DNA from: CAWAHD01 sp963781785
GTDB taxonomy: Bacteria; Planctomycetota; Planctomycetia; Isosphaerales; Isosphaeraceae
Assembly: GCA_963781785.1 (NCBI GenBank)
Contig: CAWAHD010000001.1
Location: forward strand, 1,302,001 to 1,366,000
Direction: 5' to 3'
DNA length: 64,000 nt
The position numbers were made by a program, and so were the translations under genes. The notes beneath the pieces are model-generated. The model was not told the origin of the DNA. It was given only the letters and a program-made list of their open reading frames with translations, and searched no databases. This document shows, in pieces, positions 51,877-61,265 of this stretch. Numbering within the stretch: the first letter of the stretch is position 1; the number at the start of each line of letters is the position of its first letter.

Positions 51877-52760
51877 TCACTTGGGATCGAGATTGGCCTT
51901 GAGCTCGCTCTCGCTGACCTTCGATTCAACGCCGTCGGACGGGACATCGAGCCTGGCTGTCCAGAGGATGGCGTTGAGGACGAGCTTGCGGAAGTTGGGG
52001 TCTCCCCAGTTGGTGTGGGTATGCGCGCCCGTGAATCCGAAGCCCCGTCCGCCGTCGGGCCGCTCGACGGCCCACGCCAGCACTTCCTCGCGTCCCTTGG
52101 CCTGGGCGATGTGGGCATAAGGGCCGCGTGGCGAGGCCGTGTCTCCCCCGCGGGTCTTGTCGTCGGGCTTGGCGACGAGGATCGGTGTGATCCCCTTCAT
52201 CTCGGGACGGAAGCGAATGTTGAAATACCATTCGTCGCGGATCGCAAATGGCTTGACGCCGCGCCGATGGCGTGATCGGGCAGCTTCTGAATATCGGCGA
52301 TCCAATGCGGGTTGGTCGAGAACCGGTCTTCATAATAGCCGCCGATCCAGTCAAGGAACTTGTCGCCGGGTTTCCCCTTGGGCACCTCGACGGCGTAGTG
52401 CAAGCAGGCAATTCCGACCCCCTTGTCGATCAGCTTCTGAATCGTGTCGAGGTGGCCAGGCTGGATGATGGGGTGCCCGCGGCCGCCGTCCATGAAGAAG
52501 ACGACCGCGCGAGCACCTTCGAAGACCGACTCATCCTTGGGCCAGCCACCGGCGACGAACACGGGCTCGACCCCAGGCACTTCACCCAGGCATTTGGCCA
52601 GGAGCTTGCAACCGGCGTTGAACTCGTGCTGTCCAGCGGGATGGCTCGGCCGACCGGCGACCAGAACGATCTTGGCCGTATCGGCGGCCCGCGCAGCGGC
52701 GGACAACAAAGAACCTTCGGCCAGAACAGCGAGCGCGGCCAAGAACAGCAGCTTCCTCAT
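51877..52760 (-). pseudogene. ThuA domain protein, interrupted by one frameshift
   Basis: Both frames give a ~294-residue secreted ThuA-like protein (glutamine-amidotransferase-like fold, planctomycete type). Signal peptide MRKLLFLAALAVLAEGSLLS, then KIVLVAGRPSHPAGQHEF, VVFFMDGGRGHPI, IGIACLHYAVE-like text with Cys-Leu-His, and, in the second frame, IRDEWYFNIRF and GFGFTGAHTHTNWGDPNFRK. The frames meet near 52258 where one base is missing; 884 nt total fits a single deletion. ThuA proteins act in trehalose/disaccharide use in rhizobia; in planctomycetes their role is unknown. It neighbours a Gfo/Idh/MocA protein, a frequent pairing in sugar catabolism. Confidence 0.8.
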
Positions 52761-52913
52761 CGGAGACCCCCTTCAGTTGGATTGGATACGAGACCAATGG
52801 CGATCGCCCGGCCGAGCCGGATCGCAGGGTCGAGGACATTGTTCCTTGACCCCGCGGCCGACTACTCGCGACTGACTCGACTTCGATCCGATCGGTCTGA
52901 CGTGTCGCCCAAC

Positions 52914-54203
52914 TCAAACGAGCGGCGTGACACCAGGCCTGGGCACCGGCGGCTCTTCCATGGGCCCCCAAGCCAGGGTCTGGGGGAAGGTGTCGAGCTT
53001 CGAGTTCAGTGCCTTATCCCAGGGAACTGCCTTGCCGGTGTAGGCCGACATCCGGCCCATGATGGCCGTGAGCGTGCTCTCGGCGACTTGCTTGAGCTCG
53101 TTGACCGGCTTGTGTGAAACGATGCTCTCCAGGAGGTCGATGTGCTCCTGCACGTAGGGGTTGATCTCGTTGTCGATGCGAACGCGGCCCTTGCTGGGCC
53201 CGGTGAAACGGTATCCGCCACTGTGCCACTGCCCCTTGGACCCGACGATCGTTTCGGACACGTTGTTCTCGCATTCCGGGATCTGGCGGCACATGCTCAG
53301 GACGTGCACCTCGTTGGGGAACTCGTAATCGACGGCGAAGTGGTCGTAGCTCTGGCCGCGCTCGGGCTCGGTGATCACCTGGCGGCCTCCCATTCCGACG
53401 GCGCGGATCGGATGAGCCCCGAGCGCCCAGCAGGCCACGTCGAGGTTGTGAACGTGCTGTTCGACGATGTGGTCACCACACAGCCAAACGAAATGGTACC
53501 AGTTGCGAATCTGATACTCGGTGTCACTCCAACCGGGCTGGCGCTTGTGCGCCCAGATGTCGCCCTGGTTCCAGTAGACGCGGCCGCCAACCAAGTCGCC
53601 GATGGCACCGTCGTGAATCCGCTTCAAGCTCTCAAGGTAACTGGCCTGGTGGCGGCGCTGGGTGCCGGTGACAACCGATAGTCCCTTCTTGTTGGCCTCG
53701 TCGTAGGCGGCCAGCACCTTGCGGATGCCGGTTCCGTCGACGGCCACCGGCTTTTCCGAGAAGAGCTGTTTGCCGGCCTTGATCGTGGCCTCGATGTGCT
53801 GCGGGCGGAAGCCGGGCGGGGTGGCGAGGATCACAAGGTCGCAGCAGTCGATCACCATTTTATAGGCATCGAAGCCGACGAAGCAGCGGTCGTCGGCGAC
53901 GTCAAACTTGTCCTTGCATTTCGAGTTGTTTTGGCTGCTTTCGCGGCAGTTCTTGAGATGGTCGGCGAAGACGTCGCCCATTGCGTGAATCTTGATGCTG
54001 TAGGTCGTGCCGGCTGCCTCGCAGATGTTTTCGACTGCGCCGGTGCCGCGGCCGCCGCAACCGACCAGGCCCACCTTGATGGTGTCGCTGCCTGCGGCGT
54101 GGGCGTTGGACAGCATGCCCAGGCCGATCGTTGCCGCGGTCGACGTTTTCAGGAAATCACGGCGCGACGCGAATGGGGCCTTCGAGGAGGTTGGTTCAGT
54201 CAT
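52914..54203 (-). CDS. Gfo/Idh/MocA family oxidoreductase, Tat-exported
   Basis: A 429-residue NAD(P)-dependent oxidoreductase with a twin-arginine signal: SRRDFLKTSTAATIGLGMLS at residues 12-31. The Rossmann motif IKVGLVGCGGRGTGAVEN follows; the catalytic region includes FSEKPVAVDG (the EKP motif) and HVHNLDVACWALGAHPI. Such secreted members are abundant in planctomycetes, where they are linked to complex sugar turnover. Start ATG 54201-54203. Its neighbour ThuA supports a saccharide role. Confidence 0.93.
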   Translation of the reverse strand: MTEPTSSKAPFASRRDFLKTSTAATIGLGMLSNAHAAGSDTIKVGLVGCGGRGTGAVENICEAAGTTYSIKIHAMGDVFADHLKNCRESSQNNSKCKDKFDVADDRCFVGFDAYKMVIDCCDLVILATPPGFRPQHIEATIKAGKQLFSEKPVAVDGTGIRKVLAAYDEANKKGLSVVTGTQRRHQASYLESLKRIHDGAIGDLVGGRVYWNQGDIWAHKRQPGWSDTEYQIRNWYHFVWLCGDHIVEQHVHNLDVACWALGAHPIRAVGMGGRQVITEPERGQSYDHFAVDYEFPNEVHVLSMCRQIPECENNVSETIVGSKGQWHSGGYRFTGPSKGRVRIDNEINPYVQEHIDLLESIVSHKPVNELKQVAESTLTAIMGRMSAYTGKAVPWDKALNSKLDTFPQTLAWGPMEEPPVPRPGVTPLV

Positions 54204-54302
54204 GGTTCATTCTCCTGGAGTTCGGATAAAGCCGGAACAATCGAGACACACGATTCGAGGCTGAAGCAGGCTGCTGCGTTTCACCGGGCGCAGGAGCACG
54301 AC

Positions 54303-55358
54303 CTAGCGAGTGGTCTTGCCCTTGACGACGGGCGACTTGAAACCCTTCAGGTTGGCTTGCTCGTTCAGGGGTCGAACGATGCGAAATCCAACAAATGTGG
54401 CGTCAGTGTGCCACCAGATGCTTTGAGGGCGCTGCGGGTCTTGCACGCTCCACTCGGGGTTGGATCCACGACGGGCGGCCGAACGCAACAGTTCGGCATC
54501 GTCGTCCCACGAACCGCCCCGAACGATGTAGGGATACTCCTTGGCATCCGGCAGGACAACCGGCCCCACGGCCGGTTTATCCTGAGGATACAGCTTGTAG
54601 CTATCCGCGACGAAGTGGTCCAAACACCATTCCGCCACGTTCCCGTGGATGTCGTAGAGCCCCCACGGGCTGGGCTTCTTCTTGCCCACGGGCATCGGCT
54701 TTTCGGAATTGTTCACGTACCAGGCGTACTCGTCGATCGAGGCCGCGTCGTCCCCCCAGAAGTAGGCTGACTTCGTGCCGGCGCGGCAAGCGTACTCCCA
54801 TTCGGCCTCGGTCGGCAGCCGATAGGTCTTGCCGGTCTTTTCCGAGAGCCATCGGCAGTACTCCATGGCGGCGTGGTGAGTGATGCAGATGGCGGGCTGG
54901 CCGCTACGGCCGTAGCCGAAGGTCTGGTCGGCATAAGGCGGAGTCGGGCGCGTCACAGCGTCGGCCTTCTTTTCCAGTTCGGACTGTTTTGTCAGATCGA
55001 TGTTCTCCCGTTTTTTCTTTTTGAGGTCGAGAGCGAATGCAAACTCGTCGTATTCGTCCCAGGTCACCTCCTTGGTTCCCATCCAGAAAGGTGCAATCGT
55101 GACCGGATGTTGGGGCTCTTCGGTCTTGGCGTGGTGGGCCTCGGTGGCCGGGCTCCCCATCTCAAATGTTCCTCCGGCGATGGGAACCAGGTCGAACTTG
55201 ACATCGGTTCCCGGAATCGTCTCGACGTAAGGTTTCATCGTGGCGGCCGCGTGCCCGGGCGGCGGCTCTTGGCTCGCCGACAAAGCGCTCCCCGCGGTGA
55301 TCAAGACGAACGCGGTAACTGCCGCCGCCGTATGAACGGACTGCGAGAGACTGCTCAC
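54303..55358 (-). CDS. Formylglycine-generating enzyme (SUMF1/FGE) family protein
   Basis: A 351-residue exported protein. GTG start 55356-55358 (GGAG 10 nt upstream) gives the signal peptide VSSLSQSVHTAAAVTAFVLI; an ATG at 55445 would overlap the divergent apbE start. Domain: GGTFEMGSPATEAHHAKTEE, PFWMGTKEVTWDEYDEF, AMEYCRWLSEKTGKTYRLPT then EAEWEYACRAGT, GLYDIHGNVAEWCLD and YIVRGGSWDDDAELLRSAAR. The catalytic Cys pair of true FGE is not evident, so it is more likely a non-catalytic or lectin-like paralogue. Confidence 0.88.
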   Translation of the reverse strand: MSSLSQSVHTAAAVTAFVLITAGSALSASQEPPPGHAAATMKPYVETIPGTDVKFDLVPIAGGTFEMGSPATEAHHAKTEEPQHPVTIAPFWMGTKEVTWDEYDEFAFALDLKKKKRENIDLTKQSELEKKADAVTRPTPPYADQTFGYGRSGQPAICITHHAAMEYCRWLSEKTGKTYRLPTEAEWEYACRAGTKSAYFWGDDAASIDEYAWYVNNSEKPMPVGKKKPSPWGLYDIHGNVAEWCLDHFVADSYKLYPQDKPAVGPVVLPDAKEYPYIVRGGSWDDDAELLRSAARRGSNPEWSVQDPQRPQSIWWHTDATFVGFRIVRPLNEQANLKGFKSPVVKGKTTR

Positions 55359-55443
55359 CTTTGGTATGCTCCAGTTGATCCTCAAAGACCCCTTGGCCGC
55401 GTTCGATCCGGGTTTCTCTTGGTCCGCGTCATTGGAGGGAATC

Positions 55444-56504
55444 ATGGTTTGGGGTGTGGCGCTCGTCTGGCTGCTGTCGCCTGTCTTGTTCGGCCCCGGC
55501 GCCCAGGAAGGTCAGAAGCCTCCCGGCGGCCTGTCGCGGTTCGAGTTCCAGGAAACGCACATGGCCAGCACCTTCAAGATTGTTTTATACTCCACCGACG
55601 AAGCAACCGCCAGACGTGCCTCCCGGGCGGCCTACGAGCGGATCGCCGCTCTCAATGCCGTTTTGAGCGATTACGACCCCGAGAGCGAGCTGTCGAGATT
55701 GTCTCGATCGGCTGGCGGTCCGGCCAGTCGGGTCAGCGCCGACCTCTTCGAGGTGCTCGATGCTTCCAAACGAATATTCGAACGCTCAGACGGCGCCTTC
55801 GACGTCACGATCGCTCCGGTCGGGCGACTGTGGCGCCGGGCACGCCGCGACCACAAATTGCCGGACCCGCTCAAACTCGCCGAAGCTCGCCTCCTGGTGG
55901 GCTCGGACAAGCTGGTGCTCGATAAAGCGGCGCGGACGGTCCGGCTCGCGAAGCCGGGGATGAAGCTCGACGTGGGCGGCATCGCCAAAGGCTATGCGGC
56001 CCAGGCTGCCCTGAATGTGCTCATGAAATCCGGAGTCACCCGCGCCTTGTCGCCGGAGCGGGCGACATCGCTCTCGGCGACCCGCCGCCGGATGCCGTGG
56101 GCTGGACGATCGCCATCGCGCCCTTGGTTCCCGGCGAGGCGAGCTCCGCACCCCGGGGTTTGTTGCTTGCGAGCTGCGCGGTCTCGACCGCCGGCGACGC
56201 CGAGCAGTTCGTGATATTGGACGGCCACCGATATTCGCATATCGTCGATCCGAAGACCGGCCTGGGCGTGGAGGATCGCGCCAGCGTAACCGTCGTCGCC
56301 GGAGACGGCGCGACCGCAGATGCCCTCGAAACCACCGTCTACATCCTGGGACCAGAGCGCGGGCTCAAGCTCGTCGACGAGACCCCGGGCGCTGCCGCAA
56401 TCTTCGTCCGCTCGACGGCTCAAGGGATCAAAACGTTCGAGTCAACGCGGTTCAAGCAAATCCCCAAGCTCCCGCCCGAGGCAGCGCCGAAACCGAGGAC
56501 GTGA
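55444..56504 (+). pseudogene. apbE: FAD:protein FMN transferase (ApbE), interrupted by one frameshift
   Basis: A ~353-residue lipoprotein-like ApbE. The start ATG 55444 has GGAGGG 6 nt upstream. N-terminal MVWGVALVWLLSPVLFG is hydrophobic; then QETHMASTFKIVLYSTDEAT, NAVLSDYDPESELSRLS (ApbE D-Y-x-P-S type), KLDVGGIAKGYAAQAAL (the flavin-site GGIAKG). After 56049 the frame breaks (LSPERATSL), and the correct frame goes on VAGAGDIALGDPPPDAVGWT, HRYSHIVDPKTGL (metal/FAD motif) and VVAGDGATADALETTVYIL. One missing G repairs it; 1061 nt fits. It would attach FMN to Thr residues of Rnf/Nqr-type proteins. Confidence 0.85.
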
Positions 56505-56619
56505 GAAATGCACCGGTTCGGCGCGGGTGTCCTGACCCCGCCGAGGCTCGCGGCAGGAGACCTTGTCACAACTTGGTCCTTGGCTGCAAAGATTCCAGCA
56601 ATGATATCCGCCTCGCTGC

Positions 56620-57948
56620 CTATGCGATTTCACCGGATTCCTTTGGTCTCGGGCGCAGTGCTTGGAGATCATCCCAGAAGCCAGGATATGTCTTGGCAAC
56701 GCAGCCCGGCTCTCCAATCGTCACGCCGGGGATCCGGAGGCCCGCGAGCGCCAGTGACATGGCCATGCGATGGTCGTCGTAAGTGGCGAGCCGGGCTCCG
56801 CGAAGCTGGTCCAAGGGAGGTGGGTCGACCACCAGTCCGTCGGGGTTTTCGTCGATCCGTGCACCGAGCTTCCGCAGCTCGGCCGCCAGCGCGGCGATCC
56901 GGTCGCTCTCCTTGTGTCGAACGTGGGCCACGTTGCGGATCCGCGAAGCGCCTCCAGCAAACAGGGCCACGACCGCCAGGGTCATCATCGTGTCGGAGAC
57001 GGCGTTCATGTCGACGTCGACCGCGCGCAGCCGGCCACCCTTGACGGTCGTCCGGGCCGGCTCCCGAAGGACCGAGCAGCCCATTTGCTCGAGGATATCG
57101 ACGAACCGCATGTCTCCTTGAATGCTCGAATCGCCTAGCCCTTCGACGGTGACACTCCCCCCGGTGATGGCGGCCAGGGCAAAGAAGTAGCTGGCGGACG
57201 TGGCGTCGGGCTCGATCGCGTATTCGCGGCCGATAAACCGGGCGGGCTCAACGTCGAAGCGGCGAAAGTTCTGGCGGTCGATCGTGACACCGAATGCCTC
57301 CATCACCGATAATGTCATCGAGACATAGGGCTGGGAAACGAGGACGCCGAGCACCTCGATGGTCGTCCGGCGACGGGAACAAGGTAAAGCCATCAGGAGA
57401 CCGCTCAAGAACTGGCTCGACACGTCTCCCTTGACCGTGGCGGTACCGCCGTCGAGACCTCTGGCCTGGACCGTCACTGGCGGGCAGCCTGTGCCCAGGT
57501 CCGACCGCGCCTCAGCGCCGAGACTCGTGAGTGCGTCGAGCAGATCGGAGATCGGCCGCTCGCGCATGCGCGGGCTACCGTCAACATGGAACGTCCCGTG
57601 CCCGAGTGCCAGCATGGCCGTCAGGAAACGAAGGCTCGTACCCGAGTTTGCCACACGAAGAGAGGCGCCCTGCGATGGGATCCTGCCCGCGCAGCCTTGG
57701 ATTCGAATCTCCGACCGACCCACATCGTGGAGCACGCTGATTCCAAGATCGCGCAGTGCCTGGACGAGCACCCGAGTATCTTCGCAGTCGAGAGCCCCGG
57801 AGAGGAGACTCGGGCCATCGGCCAGTGCCGCCACGATGAGTGCGCGATTCGTCAGGCTCTTCGAGCCGGGAACCCGCACGACCGCCCGAGGAGGAGGACC
57901 ATCCCAGGGCTCGATCGGCAACTCAGGGGGATAACGGATGCTGTTCAT
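56620..57948 (-). CDS. aroA: 3-phosphoshikimate 1-carboxyvinyltransferase (EPSP synthase)
   Basis: A 442-residue enzyme of the shikimate pathway joining shikimate 3-phosphate and phosphoenolpyruvate. Motifs: VPGSKSLTNRALIVAALADG (PEP/S3P site), RVANSGTSLRFLTAM (EPSP signature 1), GSPRMRERPISDLLDALTSL, and the C-terminal RHKESDRIAALAAELRKLGA (signature 2) with DDHRMAMSLALAGLR. Complete and intact, start ATG 57946-57948. No other aro gene is adjacent. Confidence 0.97.
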   Translation of the reverse strand: MNSIRYPPELPIEPWDGPPPRAVVRVPGSKSLTNRALIVAALADGPSLLSGALDCEDTRVLVQALRDLGISVLHDVGRSEIRIQGCAGRIPSQGASLRVANSGTSLRFLTAMLALGHGTFHVDGSPRMRERPISDLLDALTSLGAEARSDLGTGCPPVTVQARGLDGGTATVKGDVSSQFLSGLLMALPCSRRRTTIEVLGVLVSQPYVSMTLSVMEAFGVTIDRQNFRRFDVEPARFIGREYAIEPDATSASYFFALAAITGGSVTVEGLGDSSIQGDMRFVDILEQMGCSVLREPARTTVKGGRLRAVDVDMNAVSDTMMTLAVVALFAGGASRIRNVAHVRHKESDRIAALAAELRKLGARIDENPDGLVVDPPPLDQLRGARLATYDDHRMAMSLALAGLRIPGVTIGEPGCVAKTYPGFWDDLQALRPRPKESGEIA

Positions 57949-57982
57949 GTCATGTCGACTCGATTGGACCGGCCATTGCAGC

Positions 57983-58306
57983 TTAGCCCTCGGCGGAATG
58001 CGAATCGTCTTGCGGAACGACCACGGCGATCCGGTGTTTCAGATCTGTTGCGGTCATCTCCCCGATCAGAAACCGTTTCCGCCGAGAGGCCGCGCCGGAG
58101 ATCAGGGTGATCTGGCTTTTCTTGCAGCCCAGAGCTTGGGCCAGCACCGACTCAATCGCGTCGTTGGCCCGTCCGCTCTCGGGCGGGGACGTCACTGCGA
58201 CCCGAAGAGCCCCGGCTCGTTCGCCGAGGATCGCAGCCCGCTTGGAACGGGGATACGCCAGGACCGGCAGGATCGCACCGCTTTTATGCGGAAGAATCGC
58301 GATCAA
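57983..58306 (-). CDS. DUF167 family protein
   Basis: A 107-residue YggU/DUF167-type protein: AILPVLAYPRSKRAAILGER, the motif VTSPPESGRANDAIESVLA (PPxxGxAN), and ASRRKRFLIGE. I chose the TTG at 58304-58306 because its TTGA overlaps the stop of the YggS gene and GGGGG lies 6 nt upstream; the longer ORF reads through yggS. Co-occurrence of DUF167 and YggS is common. Function unknown. Confidence 0.85.
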   Translation of the reverse strand: MIAILPHKSGAILPVLAYPRSKRAAILGERAGALRVAVTSPPESGRANDAIESVLAQALGCKKSQITLISGAASRRKRFLIGEMTATDLKHRIAVVVPQDDSHSAEG

Positions 58307-59004
58307 TCTTCGACCCCCTCGAACAGCGCGGAGCCGATCCGGACCATGGTCGCCCCTTCCAGAATGGCCGCCTCGAAATCGTTCGACATCCCCATGGACA
58401 ACTCCGAAAGGGGCAGTTGCGTCTTTTGGCGGAGGGTCTCGCACAGCTCACGCAGCCGGCTGAACGACCCCCGCGCGGCCTCGGCCGTGGTCCCGAGGGC
58501 GGCCATCGTCATCAACCCGATCACCGGAATCGATCGACAGCCCGCGATCGATTCGGCGTCGCTCAGGATCTGCTCCCCGGTCCAGCCGTGCTTGGTCTCT
58601 TCGCCCGAGGTGTTGACCTGCAAGCAGACTCCGGGTGGGTCGCCGATCCCGCGAGCCGCGTCGTTCAAAACCTGGAGCAGCTTGACCGAGTCGACGGAAT
58701 GAATGATCTTTACGAGCGGGATTGTCTTCTTGACCTTGTTGGATTGCAAGTGTCCAATCAAATGCCAGCGGATCGAATCGCCGAGGTCGGCCAGAGCCTC
58801 GGCCTTCCTCCAGAGTTCCTGGGGATAGTTCTCACCGAGATCCCGGGCTCCGCAGCCGGCCAGCGGCCTGATCCACTCTGGCGGGCTTTTCTTGGTCACG
58901 GCGATCAGCCGCACGGCTTCCGCGCTCCGCCCGGAACGGCGGGCGGCCTCGGCGATCCGATTCCGAACGGTCTCGAGATTGCGCCGAATGCGTTCCTCGA
59001 TCAT
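58303..59004 (-). CDS. YggS family pyridoxal phosphate homeostasis protein
   Basis: A 233-residue TIM-barrel PLP-binding protein of the YggS/PLPBP family, which keeps vitamin B6 and amino-acid pools balanced. PLP lysine in VRLIAVTKKSPPEWI, then LGENYPQELWRKAEAL, WHLIGHLQSNKVKKTI, LQVNTSGEETKHGW, and ELSMGMSNDFEAAILEGATM with VRIGSALFEG (phosphate-binding end). Start ATG 59002-59004; the longer ORF overlaps the divergent small gene. The stop is shared with the TTG start of the DUF167 gene. Confidence 0.95.
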   Translation of the reverse strand: MIEERIRRNLETVRNRIAEAARRSGRSAEAVRLIAVTKKSPPEWIRPLAGCGARDLGENYPQELWRKAEALADLGDSIRWHLIGHLQSNKVKKTIPLVKIIHSVDSVKLLQVLNDAARGIGDPPGVCLQVNTSGEETKHGWTGEQILSDAESIAGCRSIPVIGLMTMAALGTTAEAARGSFSRLRELCETLRQKTQLPLSELSMGMSNDFEAAILEGATMVRIGSALFEGVED

Positions 59005-59145
59005 GAGTGAGACCCGCCCTGATGCCGGCGCCGCGCGATCTGAACGGCCAACTCGCGATCCCCGGGTGGGAACTTTTGCAGACTCGCCGAACACAACCGC
59101 CATTGCGGCACCAAGCTCTTCTATTCTGAGGGATTGAACAATCCA

Positions 59146-59352
59146 ATGAAACCGTTTCTTTTGGTCCTGGGGTTCCTGTCGGCGGTCTTGATCGTCTTCC
59201 AGCTTGTGCTGGGCCTCTTGATTCTTCAAGGCCAGGCGACGTTGCGAACGGCGCACCAGCATTCCGGCTACCTGACGGTCGCCGTCAGCTTGGTCTACAT
59301 TGGATTGTCGCTTGGGACCATCGCATCGACCCCCAGGCCCAAGAGGTCTTGA
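59146..59352 (+). CDS. Small two-TM membrane protein
   Basis: A 68-residue protein: MKPFLLVLGFLSAVLIVFQL then LVLGLLILQG, a loop ATLRTAHQHSGYLTV, and the second segment VAVSLVYIGLSLGTIAS. The start ATG 59146 is chosen (GAGGG upstream, somewhat far). Divergent from yggS and convergent with the next gene. Pattern seen as small conserved planctomycete proteins; function unknown. Confidence 0.62.
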   Translation: MKPFLLVLGFLSAVLIVFQLVLGLLILQGQATLRTAHQHSGYLTVAVSLVYIGLSLGTIASTPRPKRS

Positions 59353-59423
59353 CGCTCGGTTCCATTCGGGGCGGGCGCCGTCGAGCGCCGAAACTGCGGC
59401 CAGCCGCGGCGAAGGCCGCCGGA

Positions 59424-60689
59424 TCACGACTCGAGCGCCAAGATCGGAGTGACGGTGCCATCCGGGGTGAATAGACCGACCAGGAAACGAGCCGTTGTTT
59501 GGTAGCCGAGAAACGAGCGCAGGGCTGTCGGGCCCAGGCTGCGGTAGATGACGTAGCTCTCATCGCGTCCCCAGCTCACTCGAACAGCGATCGCCCGATC
59601 CGCCGGAACGACGCTCGACTTCTCGGAGACGGTCAACACGCGCCAGTTTGAACTTTTCCGGTTGCGTCGCGGCTCCCAGGAGACCAGTAGCGGCAGCCAG
59701 CACCGCCGGCCGATGGTCGCGTGTTTCAAGACGAGCACATCGCCCTGGGCGTCAAAGGCTCCACGCTCGGTTGCGTACGAGAGGCTCGGGAGACCGATCG
59801 GCAGAACCAGGGCGGAGCCAGGTCTCTTCGCAGCGGACAACAGCACGCCGCGGTGATCCTTGGCCGGCGCCGCAGCGACCGGTGGTGGCAGCGAGACCCG
59901 AACAACAGCATCGGCTGGAAGTGCCGTCCGGCCCTCGAACATGACCCCCAGGAGCGCAAGGCGGCGGGTCTTGAGCAACACGGCGGATTGGGTGATCCGA
60001 CGATCGCCCCAAGAATAGGACCACTCGGCGAGCTCGGCGCCGGGATTGGAAAGCCACGACCCGGGCTTCGGGTTCGATGTTGCGACCGCACCGTCGTCAA
60101 TCGTCCACAACGGTCCCAACCATGACCGTCCGCCACCGAATAACTCGAAGCGGCACGAGTTCCCGATCTCACGATGATCAAGCACCAGGAAATCGCCGGT
60201 CGCCAGCCGGTCAGATCCCAGCGCGGCCAAGACGCGCCGGCAACCGTCCCAAGCCGGCCGTTCCACGTCGAGCGGATCCCCATCCTCCCGATTCGTCCCG
60301 GTACCGATCTCCCTCGCCATGGCCGGACGCTTGCTCGCGATCGACCATTCGGCGACCGGCGTCGCCGACTCGGTTCGCCCGTTCGAAGACTCGAAGTCGG
60401 TTGCCGCGGAACCGTCGGGTCGCGAGTATCGCCGGACCGCGCGATTCAACCGGTCGACCGGCTCATCCCAGATCTCGGGCCAATCGCGATTCCGACGCTT
60501 CGCTTTGAGCAAATTCGCCAGGCATTCCCGCCAGTCAGAGATCGACAGACGAGCCAAGCGGCCCTCGCGATCCAGTTCACGAGCCAGCCAGCGCGTCAGT
60601 GGTTGCTCATTGTCTTTGCAGACCCAAGAGTCGAGCGCCTGATTGAATGTATCGAGTACACGCGACCTGGTAGATCGTTCTTCATTCAT
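59424..60689 (-). CDS. Hypothetical protein, 421 aa
   Basis: N-terminal ~95 residues are helical and charged (RVLDTFNQALDSWVCKDNE; WRECLANLLKAKRRNRDWPE), followed by a low-complexity linker and three or so beta-rich segments (GDFLVLDHREIGNSCRFELF; LPADAVVRVSLPPPVAAAPA; GDVLVLKHATIGRRCWLPLL). The two segments GDFLVL..IG..CRFELF and GDVLVL..IGRRCWLPLL look like an internal duplication. No signal peptide and no recognised domain. Start ATG 60687-60689. Function unknown; seems lineage specific. Confidence 0.75.
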   Translation of the reverse strand: MNEERSTRSRVLDTFNQALDSWVCKDNEQPLTRWLARELDREGRLARLSISDWRECLANLLKAKRRNRDWPEIWDEPVDRLNRAVRRYSRPDGSAATDFESSNGRTESATPVAEWSIASKRPAMAREIGTGTNREDGDPLDVERPAWDGCRRVLAALGSDRLATGDFLVLDHREIGNSCRFELFGGGRSWLGPLWTIDDGAVATSNPKPGSWLSNPGAELAEWSYSWGDRRITQSAVLLKTRRLALLGVMFEGRTALPADAVVRVSLPPPVAAAPAKDHRGVLLSAAKRPGSALVLPIGLPSLSYATERGAFDAQGDVLVLKHATIGRRCWLPLLVSWEPRRNRKSSNWRVLTVSEKSSVVPADRAIAVRVSWGRDESYVIYRSLGPTALRSFLGYQTTARFLVGLFTPDGTVTPILALES

Positions 60690-61159
60690 TGCGCTCTTCC
60701 CGTCAGACGAAGCATCTCTGTCGCCCTATTGGGCGGGAATGCACACAAATCAGTCGTTTGTCGTCGAGCGACTTGCCGTCCGGAACTCCGAAAACGTCCT
60801 TCGCTGCGCACGTCAATGTAATGACGCAATGCACTACAGAAAAAGGCGCTTATGACGAAATCACTCAACTCTGGCTCCCGCGGCCGACCCGCCATTCGGG
60901 GCTGTTTGTGCGGTCTGGCACTCGATTTGCTTTTCGTATCCAGCGTAAATGAACGACAAAGAATCATCAAATAACGGGCGGCGTTCAAGCCGGGACTAAA
61001 CAACTTTGTAAGGAGCCACCCCAAATGGCGCAAGCCGATCCACCCAACTTGGACCGGCTCCCCCGCCAAAGGGCGGGCGGGTTGCCTCGCACGACCCCCC
61101 GCTCGCCCTTTCTTCTTTCAATGCCTTGAGGCGAGCTTCGGCCGCCTCGGATTCCGACT

Positions 61160-61238
61160 AACCGGCCAGCGGATCTGGCCTTCGAACGGCTAAGGGAGAG
61201 GTAGTCGTTCGAGGGTTGGCTCACTGGCCGGTTTTTTT
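61160..61238 (+). ncRNA. Structured RNA-like element with terminator and alternative hairpin
   Basis: Outer stem AACCGGCCAG (61160-61169) with CTGGCCGGTT (61224-61233), followed by T7 (61232-61238). Inside lies a 10-bp stem CCTTCGAACG (61179-61188) with CGTTCGAGGG (61206-61215). A competing local hairpin GGCCAG-CGGAT-CTGGCC (61164-61180) excludes both. It lies in a 576-bp gap (60690-61265) with no convincing gene, oriented as a plus-strand terminator although no plus-strand gene precedes it. Confidence 0.5.
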
Positions 61239-61265
61239 GCGCGTCGGCTCGCCGCGCTGTGTGCA

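Noticed and set aside
61025..61129. 34-codon plus-strand ORF with AGGAG 9 nt upstream, before the RNA-like element
   Set aside because: Proline- and arginine-rich, no family, also open on the other strand; not enough to call a gene, though it could be a leader peptide for the downstream element.
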